NCBI RefSeq assembly: GCF_028607085.1
Contig: NZ_CP117411.1
Coordinates: forward strand, 3,100,001-3,164,000
Source of the DNA: Sphingomonas naphthae
GTDB lineage: Bacteria > Pseudomonadota > Alphaproteobacteria > Sphingomonadales > Sphingomonadaceae
Direction: 5' to 3'
DNA: 64,000 nt
Shown: one piece after another, positions 56,437 to 64,000 of the stretch
Numbering within the stretch: position 1 is the stretch's first letter
How the letters are laid out: each line of letters begins with the position of its first letter
The notes under the pieces: model-generated
What the model was told of the DNA's origin: nothing
Databases searched by the model: none
The model's input: only the letters and a program-made list of their open reading frames with translations
Made by a program: the position numbers and the translations under genes

Positions 56437-58560
56437 TCACATCCCCTCCGGCACCTTCAACCCGGTGAACTTCGCCGTGAACGCCCACAGGTCCGCCCAT
56501 TCGGCGATCTGCTTGTCGGTCGGCTTGCCCGAACCGTGGCCCGCGCGGGTCTCGATGCGGATGAGGTGCGGCTTGTCGCCGATGTCGGCGGCCTGGATCG
56601 CGGCGGCATATTTGAAGCTGTGGCCCGGCACCACGCGATCGTCGGTGTCGGCGGTCGTCACCATGATCGCGGGGTAGGACACGCCCGACTTCACATTGTG
56701 ATAGGGCGAATAGGCGCGCAGCACCTTCCAGTCGGCCTCCTTCGACGGATAGCCATAATCGTCGACCCAATAGCGGCCGGCGGTGAAGCGATCGAAGCGC
56801 AGCATATCCATCACGCCGACGCCGGGCAGCGCCACCGCGAACAGGTCGGGCCGCTGGTTGGTCACCGCGCCCACGAGCAGCCCACCGTTGGAGCGGCCGC
56901 TGATCGCCAGCTTGCCCTTGGTCGTGATCCCTTGCGCGATCAGATATTCGCCCGCCGCGATGAAATCGTCGAACACGTTCTGCTTGCGCGCGAGCCGGCC
57001 GCCATCGTGCCACGCCATGCCATATTCGCCGCCGCCGCGGATGTTGGCGACGGCATAGACGCCGCCCATGTCGATCCAGCCGAGCGCCGAAGGGCTGAAC
57101 GCCGGCGTCACCGAAATGTTGAACCCGCCATAGCCGTAGAGGACGGTCGGCACGCCGCCCTTCAGGTCGAGCCCCGTCTTGTGGACGATAAAGATCGGGA
57201 TGCGCGTCCCGTCCTTCGAGGCGTAGAATTGCTGTTTCACCTCATAGGCGGCGGGGTCGAACGCCACCTTGGGCGTGGCGAAGGGTGTCGCCTTGCCGGT
57301 CTTCACGTCGAACCGGTAGATGGCGGTCGGCACGTTGAAGCTGGTGAAGGAGAAGAAGGTCTCCGGGTCGCCGATCTTGCCGCCGAAGCCGCCCGCCGTG
57401 CCGATGCCGGGCAGCGGAACGGTGCCGGCCGGCTTGCCGTCGAAGCCGAACAGCCGCACCTCCGTCTTGGCGTCGACCAGATAGCTGGCAACGAGCTTGT
57501 CGCCGACGACACCGGCATCCTCCAGGGTCGCCTTGTCCTCGGCCACCACCGTCACCGGCGCTACCGCCGGCTTGGCCGCGTCAAGCATCACGATCCGCTG
57601 GCGAGGCGCATCGCGATCGGTGACGAACCAGAATTTCGAGCCCTGATTGCCGACGAGGCTCCAATTGTTCTCGATGCCCTTGATGATCGTCACCGGCTTG
57701 GCGCCCGGCTTCGTCAGGTCGAGCAGGGTCACCTCGTTGCGCGGATCGGTGCCCTCATGGGTGATGATGACGAGCCACTTGCCGTCGTCGGTCACCTGCG
57801 CGCCGTGCCCGAGCTTGGGCCGGTCGGGCGTGGCGTAGATCAGCGGATCGGCCGATTGCGGCGTGCCGAGCTTGTGGAAGAAGATCTTCTGGTTCTCGTT
57901 GGTCGCCTGGAATTGCTGGCCCGAGGCCGGCTCGTCAAAGCGCGAATAATACAGGCCGCTGCCGTCGTGCGCCCAGGACAGCGCCGAGAATTTCACCCAC
58001 TTCAGTTCCTCGCCGATCGGCTGGGCGGTGGCGGTGTCGAGGAACTTCACCGTGCGCCAGTCGGTGCCGCCATCCTGCACCGCATAGGCGAGCTTCCCGC
58101 CATCGTCGGCCGGCACCCATTCGGCGAGCGCGGTCGCGCCGTCCTTGGCCCACAGATTGGGATCGATCAGCAGCCGCTCGGCGCCGCCGATGCCGGTGCG
58201 GACATAGAGCGGCGACTGGTTCTGGAGGCCGCTGTTGCGGGTGTAAAAATAATTGGCGCCGCGCTTGGCCGGCACGCCGACCCGCTCGTAATTCCACAAT
58301 TGCTTCAGCCGCGCGGCGATGGCGGCGCGGCCCGGCAAGGTCTCCAGATAGGCGTTGGTCGTCGCCACCTCGGCATCCACCCACGCCTTCACCCTGGCAT
58401 CGGTGCGGACGTCGTTTTCCAGCCAGCGATAGGGATCGACGACCTTCTGGCCGAAGGCGTCCTCGACGACCGGGCCCTTCTCCGTCGCGGGATAGGTCTG
58501 GGCGAAGGCGGGGGTGGCGAGCGTCATGGCGATAGCGATCAGCGAGGCGGCAGGGCGCAT
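56437..58560 (-). CDS. Prolyl oligopeptidase family serine peptidase (S9A)
   Basis: 707 residues with an N-terminal signal peptide (MRPAASLIAIAMTLATPAFA), so probably periplasmic. The N-terminal beta-propeller covers about residues 75-430, followed by the alpha/beta-hydrolase domain. Catalytic residues: Ser557 in GRSNGGLLVG, Asp in DTDDRVV (640/641) and His675 in RAGHGSGKP. It cuts short peptides after proline. The exported form is common in sphingomonads. The gene stands alone. Confidence 0.93.
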   Translation of the reverse strand: MRPAASLIAIAMTLATPAFAQTYPATEKGPVVEDAFGQKVVDPYRWLENDVRTDARVKAWVDAEVATTNAYLETLPGRAAIAARLKQLWNYERVGVPAKRGANYFYTRNSGLQNQSPLYVRTGIGGAERLLIDPNLWAKDGATALAEWVPADDGGKLAYAVQDGGTDWRTVKFLDTATAQPIGEELKWVKFSALSWAHDGSGLYYSRFDEPASGQQFQATNENQKIFFHKLGTPQSADPLIYATPDRPKLGHGAQVTDDGKWLVIITHEGTDPRNEVTLLDLTKPGAKPVTIIKGIENNWSLVGNQGSKFWFVTDRDAPRQRIVMLDAAKPAVAPVTVVAEDKATLEDAGVVGDKLVASYLVDAKTEVRLFGFDGKPAGTVPLPGIGTAGGFGGKIGDPETFFSFTSFNVPTAIYRFDVKTGKATPFATPKVAFDPAAYEVKQQFYASKDGTRIPIFIVHKTGLDLKGGVPTVLYGYGGFNISVTPAFSPSALGWIDMGGVYAVANIRGGGEYGMAWHDGGRLARKQNVFDDFIAAGEYLIAQGITTKGKLAISGRSNGGLLVGAVTNQRPDLFAVALPGVGVMDMLRFDRFTAGRYWVDDYGYPSKEADWKVLRAYSPYHNVKSGVSYPAIMVTTADTDDRVVPGHSFKYAAAIQAADIGDKPHLIRIETRAGHGSGKPTDKQIAEWADLWAFTAKFTGLKVPEGM

Positions 58561-58678
58561 GGGGAACTCCGAAGGATCAGGGCCGGAAGTTCAAGAAGGT
58601 CGCAGGGTCGAGGGTGGTTTTCCCGATCCGCGGGCTTGCGTGAAGTGTCGGCCGTCATGCCGACCTGCTGGCACGGAT

Positions 58679-58702
58679 GGGGGGCTGTAGGACAGCGTTT
58701 TT
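58679..58702 (+). repeat. Copy 2 of a short motif shared with 2764-2787
   Basis: GGGGGGCTGTAGGACA followed by GCGTTTTTT. In this copy GCTGT-AGG-ACAGC forms a mini-hairpin before the T-run. It lies in the 173-base gap between the divK stop and the peptidase start, where I see nothing else. Confidence 0.5.
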
Positions 58703-58733
58703 TGCGGCACGCGGAGCTGCGCGGGCCAAACCT

Positions 58734-59138
58734 TCACGTCAGCGCGCGGACGGCTTCCATGAAGCGGCCGATGGTGATCGGCTTGGAGATATAGGCCTTG
58801 GCGCCGGCCGCGCGGATGCGTTCCTCGTCACCGTGGCCGGCATAGGCGGTCACCGCCATGATCGGGGTCGCGCGCAATTCGGCGTCGTCCTGCAACGCCA
58901 CGATCAGGTCGAGGCCCGAGACGTTGGGCATCTGGATGTCCATCAGGATCAGGTCGGGGCGCAGGCTGCGCGCCCGCTCGATCGCGACCCGGCCATCGCT
59001 GACCGGCTCGGGCGCATAGCCGTGGGCGGTGAGCAGATCGCAGAACAGCTTGAGATTCAGGTCATTGTCTTCGACGACAAGGACCTTACGGGATGCTCCC
59101 GCCTGTTCCGCGATCCCCGCCATATCGTTCATATGCAT
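58734..59138 (-). CDS. divK: Single-domain response regulator, DivK-like
   Basis: 134 residues from ATG 59138; ATGs at 59132 and 59123 are alternatives. One receiver domain with acidic pocket VVEDND (near 21-26), phospho-acceptor Asp67 in LILMDIQMP, Thr97 and Lys119 in YISKPI. The sequence VLVVEDNDLNLKLFCDLLTAHGY closely resembles DivK, which controls the cell-cycle kinase DivJ/PleC-CckA-CtrA path. pleD is not adjacent, unlike Caulobacter. Its start is 29 bases from the divergent DUF3572 gene. Confidence 0.9.
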   Translation of the reverse strand: MHMNDMAGIAEQAGASRKVLVVEDNDLNLKLFCDLLTAHGYAPEPVSDGRVAIERARSLRPDLILMDIQMPNVSGLDLIVALQDDAELRATPIMAVTAYAGHGDEERIRAAGAKAYISKPITIGRFMEAVRALT

Positions 59139-59147
59139 AGGCTATGC
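59135..59147. promoter_or_regulatory. Palindrome GCATAG-G-CTATGC at the divK start
   Basis: A perfect 6-bp inverted repeat covers the divK ATG and lies inside the 28-base gap between the divergent divK and DUF3572 starts. It might be an operator or simply an AT-rich promoter feature. Confidence 0.35.
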
Positions 59148-59166
59148 CATTAACCGGATGCCCTCA

Positions 59167-59421
59167 ATGACAGAAACAGCCGAAACGACAGCATTGCGCG
59201 CCCTGGCGTGGACGATTTCCGACGAAGCCCGCGCCGAACGGCTGCTGGCGCTGACCGGGCTCGATTCGGACGAGTTGCGGGCGCGGGCGGGCGAGCCGGC
59301 GCTGCTGGCGGCGGTGATCGATTTCCTGTGCGCGCACGAGCCCGATCTGATCGCCTGCGCCGACGCGCTGGGCACCACCCCGGCCGGGCTGGCGGCGACC
59401 GGCGAAAGGCTGCGCGGATGA
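59167..59421 (+). CDS. DUF3572 family protein
   Basis: 84 residues from ATG 59167 (ATG 59158 also possible). The pattern ALRALAWTISDEARAERLLALTGLDSDELRARAGEPALLAAVIDFLCAHEPDLIACADALG matches DUF3572, an alphaproteobacterial family of unknown function usually next to divK. Helical and cytoplasmic. Its stop overlaps the start of the HAD gene (ATGA at 59418-59421). Confidence 0.87.
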   Translation: MTETAETTALRALAWTISDEARAERLLALTGLDSDELRARAGEPALLAAVIDFLCAHEPDLIACADALGTTPAGLAATGERLRG

Positions 59422-60038
59422 GCCGCCCTCTCCTCATTACCGATTGCGACGAGGTGCTGCTGCACATGGTGACGCATTTCGGCGCGTGGCTGGACGAGGC
59501 GCACGGCGTGAATTTCTCGCTCGATACCGGCCATTTCGTCGGCGCGATCAGCCGGGCAGGCACGGTGTTGGAAGCCGGCGAGATCTGGCCGTTGCTCGAC
59601 GGCTTCTTCGCGACCGAGATGCACCGCCAGACGGCGGTGCCCCATGCGGTCGAGGCGCTGGAGGCGATCGGAGAGGTGGCCGACATCGTCGTGCTGACCA
59701 ACCTCGACTGGCCGTGCCATGCCGGCCGCGTGGCGCAGCTGGCGTCGCATGGCGTCAACCACCGCGTCGTCTGCAATCAGGGCGGCAAGGGCACGCCGCT
59801 GGCGAAACTGCTCGAGGAATATCGGCCCAGCGTGGCGGTCTTCGTCGACGATCTGGCGGTGCATCATGAATCGGTCGCGGAGGCCGCGCCGCAGGTGCAC
59901 CGGCTGCATATGGTGGCCGAACCCCGGATCGCGCCCAAGGTGCCGAAGGCGCCCTTCGCCCATGCGCGGATCGATGACTGGCGCGCGGCGAAGGAGTGGA
60001 TCCTGGCGCGGTTCGTGGAGGGGCCGGCCAAAAGCTGA
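59418..60038 (+). CDS. HAD-superfamily hydrolase-like protein
   Basis: 206 residues from ATG 59418, overlapping the DUF3572 stop. N-terminal DCDEVLLHMVTHF takes the place of the HAD DxDxT motif; the second Asp is Glu-shifted, so phosphatase activity is not certain. Later VVLTNLDWPCHAG supplies the Thr motif, and GGKGTPL (Lys) and VFVDDLAVHH (acidic pair) complete the fold. The substrate is unknown. Second gene of the DUF3572-HAD pair, followed by a long perfect palindrome. Confidence 0.8.
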   Translation: MSRPLLITDCDEVLLHMVTHFGAWLDEAHGVNFSLDTGHFVGAISRAGTVLEAGEIWPLLDGFFATEMHRQTAVPHAVEALEAIGEVADIVVLTNLDWPCHAGRVAQLASHGVNHRVVCNQGGKGTPLAKLLEEYRPSVAVFVDDLAVHHESVAEAAPQVHRLHMVAEPRIAPKVPKAPFAHARIDDWRAAKEWILARFVEGPAKS

Positions 60039-60062
60039 CCCTCTATGTCCCGTTCGTCGTCC

Positions 60063-60145
60063 CGTTCGTCCTGAGCGAAGTCGAAGGACGTGCCCCAACC
60101 GGTATCGTCCAGTCGCACGTCCTTCGACTTCGCTCAGGACGAACG
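60063..60145. repeat. Perfect 31-bp inverted repeat (CGTTCGTCCTGAGCGAAGTC family)
   Basis: Arms 60063-60093 and 60115-60145 are identical as reverse complements over all 31 bases, with a 21-base loop. This is a widely seen intergenic palindrome in sphingomonads. It separates the HAD and RidA genes on the same strand and would form a very stable hairpin. Confidence 0.92.
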
Positions 60146-60201
60146 GTGTGTTTCGGTCCTTCAGCCTTGACGGTTCGGCCCCCCGCCCCGACATGGGCGG
60201 C

Positions 60202-60663
60202 ATGACGATCGACGCCACACTCGCCGAACTCGGCCACGTCCTCCCGCAAGCCGCCGCCCCCGTCGCCGCCTACGTGCCGACGGTGGAAGTGGGCGGGCTG
60301 CTCCACGTTTCAGGCCAGCTGCCCTTCCTCGACGGCGCGCTGATGACCGGCCGTGTCGGCGAGGATCGCGACGAGGATTATGGCCGGCTCGCGGCCGAGC
60401 GGTGCGGGCTGATGATATTGGCCCAGGCGAAGGCGGCGCTGGGCTCGCTCGACCGGATCGAGCGGGTGGTGAAGCTGGGCGTTTTCGTCAATTCGGCGGG
60501 CGCCTTCACCGGCCAGCCCAAGATCGCCAACGGCGCGTCGGAGCTGATGGTCGCGGTGTTCGGCGAGGCGGGCAAGCATGCCCGCTCGGCGGTCGGCGTG
60601 CCGGTGCTGCCGCTGGGCGCGGTGGTCGAGATCGACGCCATTCTCGCCGTGCGGCCTGCCTGA
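60202..60663 (+). CDS. RidA family protein (cytoplasmic)
   Basis: 153 residues from ATG 60202 (ATG 60193 is possible). The start TIDATLAELGHVLPQAAAPVAAYVP and GLLHVSGQLPFLDG are the RidA branch of about 150 residues (XNO3/YjgH-like). The pattern RIERVVKLGVFVNSAGAFTGQPKIANGASELMVAVFGEAGKHARSAVGVPVLPLGAVVEIDAI is typical. The late Arg that binds carboxylates in true RidA is present (HARSAVG), so imine deaminase activity is plausible. No signal peptide. It precedes the acyltransferase by 4 bases. Confidence 0.9.
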   Translation: MTIDATLAELGHVLPQAAAPVAAYVPTVEVGGLLHVSGQLPFLDGALMTGRVGEDRDEDYGRLAAERCGLMILAQAKAALGSLDRIERVVKLGVFVNSAGAFTGQPKIANGASELMVAVFGEAGKHARSAVGVPVLPLGAVVEIDAILAVRPA

Positions 60664-60667
60664 TCGC

Positions 60668-61801
60668 ATGCCGGGCGAGCTGATCGCCCGCGTCGCCGAT
60701 GGCGTGAGCGGGTTCGATCCGGCCGAGTGGGACGCGTGCGCCGGGGCGGACAATCCGTTTCTCAGCCACGCCTTCATGTGCATTATGGAGGAATCCGGCA
60801 GCGTCGGCGGGCGCAGCGGCTGGCAGCCGCTGCCGATCGCGATCGACGGCGCCGACGGCCGACTCGCCGGCGTCGTGCCGGCCTATGCCAAGAGCCACAG
60901 CCAGGGCGAATATGTATTCGACCATGGCTGGGCCGACGCGTGGGAGCGGGCCGGCGGGCAATATTATCCCAAGCTCCAGATCGCGGTGCCCTTCACCCCC
61001 GTGCCGGGGCCGCGCCTGCTGTGCCGCGATCCGGCCGTCGCCCCGGCGCTGATCGCCGCCGTCGAGGCGCTGACGACGCAGAACGATCTGTCCTCCGCGC
61101 ACGCGACGTTCGTGGCGCCCGATCAGGTGGCGCTGTTCGAGGCGGCCGGCTGGCTGATCCGCGCCGATCGCCAGTTCCACTGGCACAATGACGATTATGG
61201 CTGTTTCGACGATTTCCTCGGGCAGCTCGCCAGCCGCAAGCGCAAGGCGATCCGCAAGGAGCGCGCCGCCGCGCAGGCCGGGCTGGAGATCGTGCATCTG
61301 TCCGGCGCGTCGCTGACCGAAGCGCATTGGGACGCCTTCTGGCATTTCTATCAGGATACCGGCGCGCGCAAATGGGGCCGGCCCTATCTGACGCGCGCCT
61401 TCTTCTCGCTGCTGGGCGAGCGGATGGCGGATCGGGTGCTGCTGGTGCTGGCGCTGCGCGACGGCGTGCCGATCGCGGGGGCGCTCAACCTGATCGGCGG
61501 GGACGCGCTCTACGGCCGTTATTGGGGGGCGGTGGAGGAGGTGCCCTTCCTCCATTTCGAGCTGTGCTATTATCAGGCGATCGACGCGGCGATCGCGCGG
61601 GGGTTGAAGACCGTCGAGGCGGGGGCGCAGGGCGAGCATAAGCTCGCGCGGGGGTATCGGCCGACCGAGACATGGTCGGCGCATTTCATTCCCAACCCCA
61701 GCTTTCGGAAAGCGGTGGCGGGTTTCCTCGCGCACGAGCGGTTGGAGGTGGAGGCGACGATCGCGGCGCTGGACGAGATGGCGCCGTTCCGCCGGGGGTG
61801 A
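60668..61801 (+). CDS. GNAT/FemAB-like acyltransferase (DUF482 family)
   Basis: 377 residues from ATG 60668. Peptidogalycan-biosynthesis/DUF482 pattern: DNPFLSHAFMCIMEESGSVGGRSGWQP, GEYVFDHGWADAWERAGGQYYPKLQIAVPFTPVPGPRLL, QFHWHNDDYGCFDDFLGQLASRKRKAIRKER and GAQGEHKLARGYRPTETWSAHFI. The fold is a double GNAT, as in FemX enzymes; the acyl donor and acceptor are not known. Likely co-transcribed with ridA. A palindrome follows. Confidence 0.87.
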   Translation: MPGELIARVADGVSGFDPAEWDACAGADNPFLSHAFMCIMEESGSVGGRSGWQPLPIAIDGADGRLAGVVPAYAKSHSQGEYVFDHGWADAWERAGGQYYPKLQIAVPFTPVPGPRLLCRDPAVAPALIAAVEALTTQNDLSSAHATFVAPDQVALFEAAGWLIRADRQFHWHNDDYGCFDDFLGQLASRKRKAIRKERAAAQAGLEIVHLSGASLTEAHWDAFWHFYQDTGARKWGRPYLTRAFFSLLGERMADRVLLVLALRDGVPIAGALNLIGGDALYGRYWGAVEEVPFLHFELCYYQAIDAAIARGLKTVEAGAQGEHKLARGYRPTETWSAHFIPNPSFRKAVAGFLAHERLEVEATIAALDEMAPFRRG

Positions 61802-61813
61802 ACCCTGTTATTT

Positions 61814-61882
61814 CGTCATTGCGAGCGTAGCGAAGCAATCCAGCGGCAGAACCTGGATTGCTTCGCTACGCTCGCAATGACG
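61814..61882. repeat. Palindromic repeat, GCGAGCGTAGCGAAG family (copy 3)
   Basis: CGTCATTGCGAGCGTAGCGA... (61814-61843) and its reverse complement (61853-61882) match perfectly over 30 bases. It separates the convergent acyltransferase and COQ9 genes and may serve as a bidirectional terminator. Confidence 0.92.
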
Positions 61883-61888
61883 AAGGGG

Positions 61889-62548
61889 TCAGGCCGGCGG
61901 ATACCGCAGCCGCCCCAGAAACCGCACCGGGCTGAAATGATTGTCCGGGTCGGGCTTCAGCTTGGCCTTCAGTTTCTCGAAGCGCATCACTCCTTCGATC
62001 CGCCGGTCGAGGAAGGCGGCGGTGTCGGCGAGGTTCTCGCTCTCGTCGTCGAGCAGGGCGAGTAGGGTCGAGGCGTAGACGCCCGTCAGGGTCAGGCGCT
62101 TGGTGTACCAGGCGAAATCGGTCGAGCGGTCGCCCGCCAGCCGCCACATCGCGTCGGCCGCGCGCCAGCCGAGCTTGCTGCCGAGCGCGAGGTTGGTGGG
62201 GAAAGCGAGGATGGCGAGCGCGCGGCGCAGCGCCTCGCGGTGGGGCGCCACCGCCGCGATCCGCACCCACACGAGCGACCGGATCCGCTCGCGCACCTTC
62301 ATCGCCGCGATGCGATCGGGCGGGAAGGCGGCGGCCATCGCCTCGTCGACGCTGGCGAACCACGCGTCGATCATCTGGCCGGCGCCCTCGGGGAAAGCGA
62401 TGCGGGCGCGTTCGGGCGGCACGCCCAGTTCTATGGCGGCGGCGTCGAGCGCGGGCGGCGCCCAGCCGTCGAAGGTGGCGTGGCCCGGCAGCAGGGGGCC
62501 GAGCGCGGCGCGCAATTCGGGCAGGGTCATGTCGAGCGGTTCGATCAT
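61889..62548 (-). CDS. COQ9 family protein
   Basis: 219 residues. Helical, TetR-like family involved in ubiquinone synthesis by supporting the Coq7/UbiF-type hydroxylation step. Pattern: LTLPELRAALGPLLPGHATFDGW at the start, ALDAAAIELGVPPERARIAFPEGAGQMIDAWF, and the C-terminal DFAWYTKRLTLTGVYASTLLALLDDES, the best-conserved stretch. Soluble. Its ATG is 28 bases from the end of the transporter gene, so both probably share a transcript. Confidence 0.93.
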   Translation of the reverse strand: MIEPLDMTLPELRAALGPLLPGHATFDGWAPPALDAAAIELGVPPERARIAFPEGAGQMIDAWFASVDEAMAAAFPPDRIAAMKVRERIRSLVWVRIAAVAPHREALRRALAILAFPTNLALGSKLGWRAADAMWRLAGDRSTDFAWYTKRLTLTGVYASTLLALLDDESENLADTAAFLDRRIEGVMRFEKLKAKLKPDPDNHFSPVRFLGRLRYPPA

Positions 62549-62575
62549 GGCGCCTAGATGGCCCCCGCCGGGCGA

Positions 62576-63505
62576 TCAGGCAAGCGCGCGCTCTTCCGGC
62601 GGCGGCGCGCGACGGACGAGAATGAGGGCGACGCACAGCGCCAGCCCGCCGAGATAATCGGGCAGCGCCAGCCGCTCGCCGTAGAATAGGCCGCCGACGG
62701 CCGCCAGGATCACCGGCTGGAGCAGCAGGCTCAATCCCACCACCAACGGCGGCAGATGGCCGACCGCGAAGGCGAGCAGGCCCTGGCCGATCACCTGGCT
62801 GGTCAGCGCCATCACCACCAGCGGCCACCACGGCCCGGTCGGCCAGATCGGATCGCCCATGAAGAGCGCGAAGGCCAGCATCGGCAGGATGCCCGAGACG
62901 GTCATCGCGAACAGCATCGGCACCGGGCCCAGCCGCCCGCGCACCCGATCGATCACGATCAGATAGACGGTGTAGAACAGCCCCGCGCCGATCGCGAGCA
63001 GATCGCCGATCAGGTTGCGTGGCGACAGTTCGGCCGATCGCCCCAGCAGCAGGCCGGTGCCGACCATGGCCAGCACGAAGCCCACCGCCTGCCCGCCGCG
63101 CGGCAGGCTGCGCGCGACGAGGAAGCCGTAGATCGGGAAGGTGAAGGCGGCCATGTTGCCGAACAGCGCGGCATTGCCGAGCCGGGTGTGGAGGATCGCG
63201 ACATGCCAGCACGCCAGATCGGCCGCGAAGAACAGCCCGCCCGTCGTCAGCAGCAACAGCCCGTGGCGGCCGAGCGCCACCACCTCGCGCGTGCCGCGCC
63301 CGCCCATCAACGCCAGCAAGGGCGCGGCCAGCGCCAGCCGCCACAGGCCCGAGGCCGCCGGGCCGACGCCCGATTCGCTGCCCGCCAGCCGCACCAGCAA
63401 CGGCCCGCAGCACAGGCAGATGTTCGACAGGATCGCGGCGGGCAGCGCGAACCGCGCCCAGCGCTGACCTGCCGACGCGCCATCAGAACGGATTTGCGGC
63501 GGCAT
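62576..63505 (-). CDS. EamA-family (DMT) transporter
   Basis: 309 residues from ATG 63505, ten predicted membrane helices in two EamA repeats (about residues 15-140 and 155-295). Glycines and AxxWLG-like patterns of the drug/metabolite transporter group are visible (GGLFFAADLACWHVAILHTRLGNAALFGNMAAFTFPIYG, FVLAMVGTGLLLG, QVIGQGLLAFAVGHLPPLVVGLSLLLQPVILAAVGGLFYGERL). Substrate unknown. The longer open frame upstream crosses the next gene and is not used. Divergent from the Old Yellow Enzyme gene. Confidence 0.9.
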   Translation of the reverse strand: MPPQIRSDGASAGQRWARFALPAAILSNICLCCGPLLVRLAGSESGVGPAASGLWRLALAAPLLALMGGRGTREVVALGRHGLLLLTTGGLFFAADLACWHVAILHTRLGNAALFGNMAAFTFPIYGFLVARSLPRGGQAVGFVLAMVGTGLLLGRSAELSPRNLIGDLLAIGAGLFYTVYLIVIDRVRGRLGPVPMLFAMTVSGILPMLAFALFMGDPIWPTGPWWPLVVMALTSQVIGQGLLAFAVGHLPPLVVGLSLLLQPVILAAVGGLFYGERLALPDYLGGLALCVALILVRRAPPPEERALA

Positions 63506-63587
63506 GGTTTTTCTTTGAAACCCTTCGCCTCGTCGTGAGGCAGGGTCGCCCCTATCTCGCTTCGCAAGGCAAAACGAGGAATTTGGC

Positions 63588-64000
63588 ATGACGACGCTGT
63601 TCGATCCGATCCAGCTGGGCGCGATTTCCGCCGCGAACCGCATCCTGATGGCGCCGCTCACCCGCGCGCGCGCCGATCGCGAGGCCGTGCCGACGCCGAT
63701 CATGGCCGAATATTATGGCCAGCGGGCGAGCGCCGGGCTCATCATCAGCGAGGCGACCGGGATCAGCCGCCTCGGCCTCGGCTGGCCCAACGCGCCCGGC
63801 CTGTGGAATGCCGCCCAGGTCGAGGGGTGGAAGCCGGTGACCGAGGCGGTGCATGCCAAGGGCGGCAAGATCGTCGCCCAGCTCTGGCACATGGGCCGGA
63901 TCGGCCACACAAGCGTCAACGGCGAACTGCCGGTCTCGGCCAGCGCGATCGCGGCGCCCGGCGAGGCGCATACCTATGACGGCAAGAAGCCCTATGAGGT
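63588..64000 (+). CDS. Alkene reductase of the Old Yellow Enzyme family, 5' part (runs off the window)
   Basis: 137 codons are seen; no stop occurs before the edge. The start TTLFDPIQLGAISAANRILMAPLTRARADREAVPTPIMAEYYGQRASAGLIISEATGISRLG is typical of NemA-type flavoproteins, and IVAQLWHMGRIGH continues the FMN-binding barrel. Such enzymes reduce alpha,beta-unsaturated carbonyls or nitrate esters with NADPH. GAGGA stands 9 bases before ATG 63588. The C-terminal half is outside the window. Confidence 0.93.
   Translation, partial: MTTLFDPIQLGAISAANRILMAPLTRARADREAVPTPIMAEYYGQRASAGLIISEATGISRLGLGWPNAPGLWNAAQVEGWKPVTEAVHAKGGKIVAQLWHMGRIGHTSVNGELPVSASAIAAPGEAHTYDGKKPYE

Overview
The window is GC-rich DNA, coding densely on both strands, from an alphaproteobacterium, most likely of the order Sphingomonadales (Sphingomonas and relatives). 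This rests on COQ9, a DivK-type regulator beside a DUF3572 gene, a TonB-dependent receptor with a typical sphingomonad plug, the alphaproteobacterial ribosomal operon order (no rpmJ after secY), and several families of intergenic palindromes common in sphingomonads. I see no tRNA, rRNA, CRISPR array, insertion sequence, prophage or plasmid gene. The stretch reads as core chromosome.

Layout. 1-2.6 kb: end of a flagellar cluster (flhB C-terminus, fliD, fliS). 2.8-10 kb: mixed genes: a GIY-YIG nuclease between inverted repeats, a methyltransferase, a secreted RidA-like protein, a TonB-dependent receptor, the RNA-processing enzyme ThpR, a Bax-inhibitor-1 family membrane protein and a YceI protein. 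10.2-15.6 kb: branched-chain amino acid synthesis (ilvB, ilvN, ilvC), then miaA and serB, whose divergent 5' ends overlap. 15.7-19.2 kb: nucleoside salvage (deoA, nupC, deoC). 19.4-27.2 kb: a small outer-membrane protein, parE (probably leaderless), the cell-wall pair amidase plus PBP1A, a small membrane protein coupled to a DCC thiol protein, and a DUF4336 protein.

27.3-47.2 kb holds the minus-strand str/S10/spc/alpha superoperon, transcribed from a good sigma-70 promoter near 47.4 kb: rpsL, rpsG, fusA, tuf, rpsJ, then a 310-base gap with a terminator-like hairpin, then rplC through rpoA and rplQ, including secY and adk. Palindromic repeat DNA separates rpoA from rplQ. L3 carries a long acidic tail and S5 an Arg/Gly-rich N-terminal extension.

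47.5-64 kb: two polyprenyl-linked glycosyltransferase-type membrane proteins, a cation efflux protein with a PAP2 phosphatase, the pyruvate dehydrogenase E2 gene followed by a compositionally odd membrane protein, a thioesterase and dihydrolipoamide dehydrogenase, a universal stress protein, a prolyl oligopeptidase, DivK, DUF3572, a HAD protein, RidA, a FemAB-like acyltransferase, COQ9, an EamA transporter, and the start of an Old Yellow Enzyme gene that runs off the end.

Nothing here is convincingly a new multi-gene system. The best leads are regulatory or architectural: the rpsJ-rplC attenuator candidate, the leaderless parE, the serB/miaA overlap, the repeat-flanked nuclease gene, and the repeat block inside the alpha operon.
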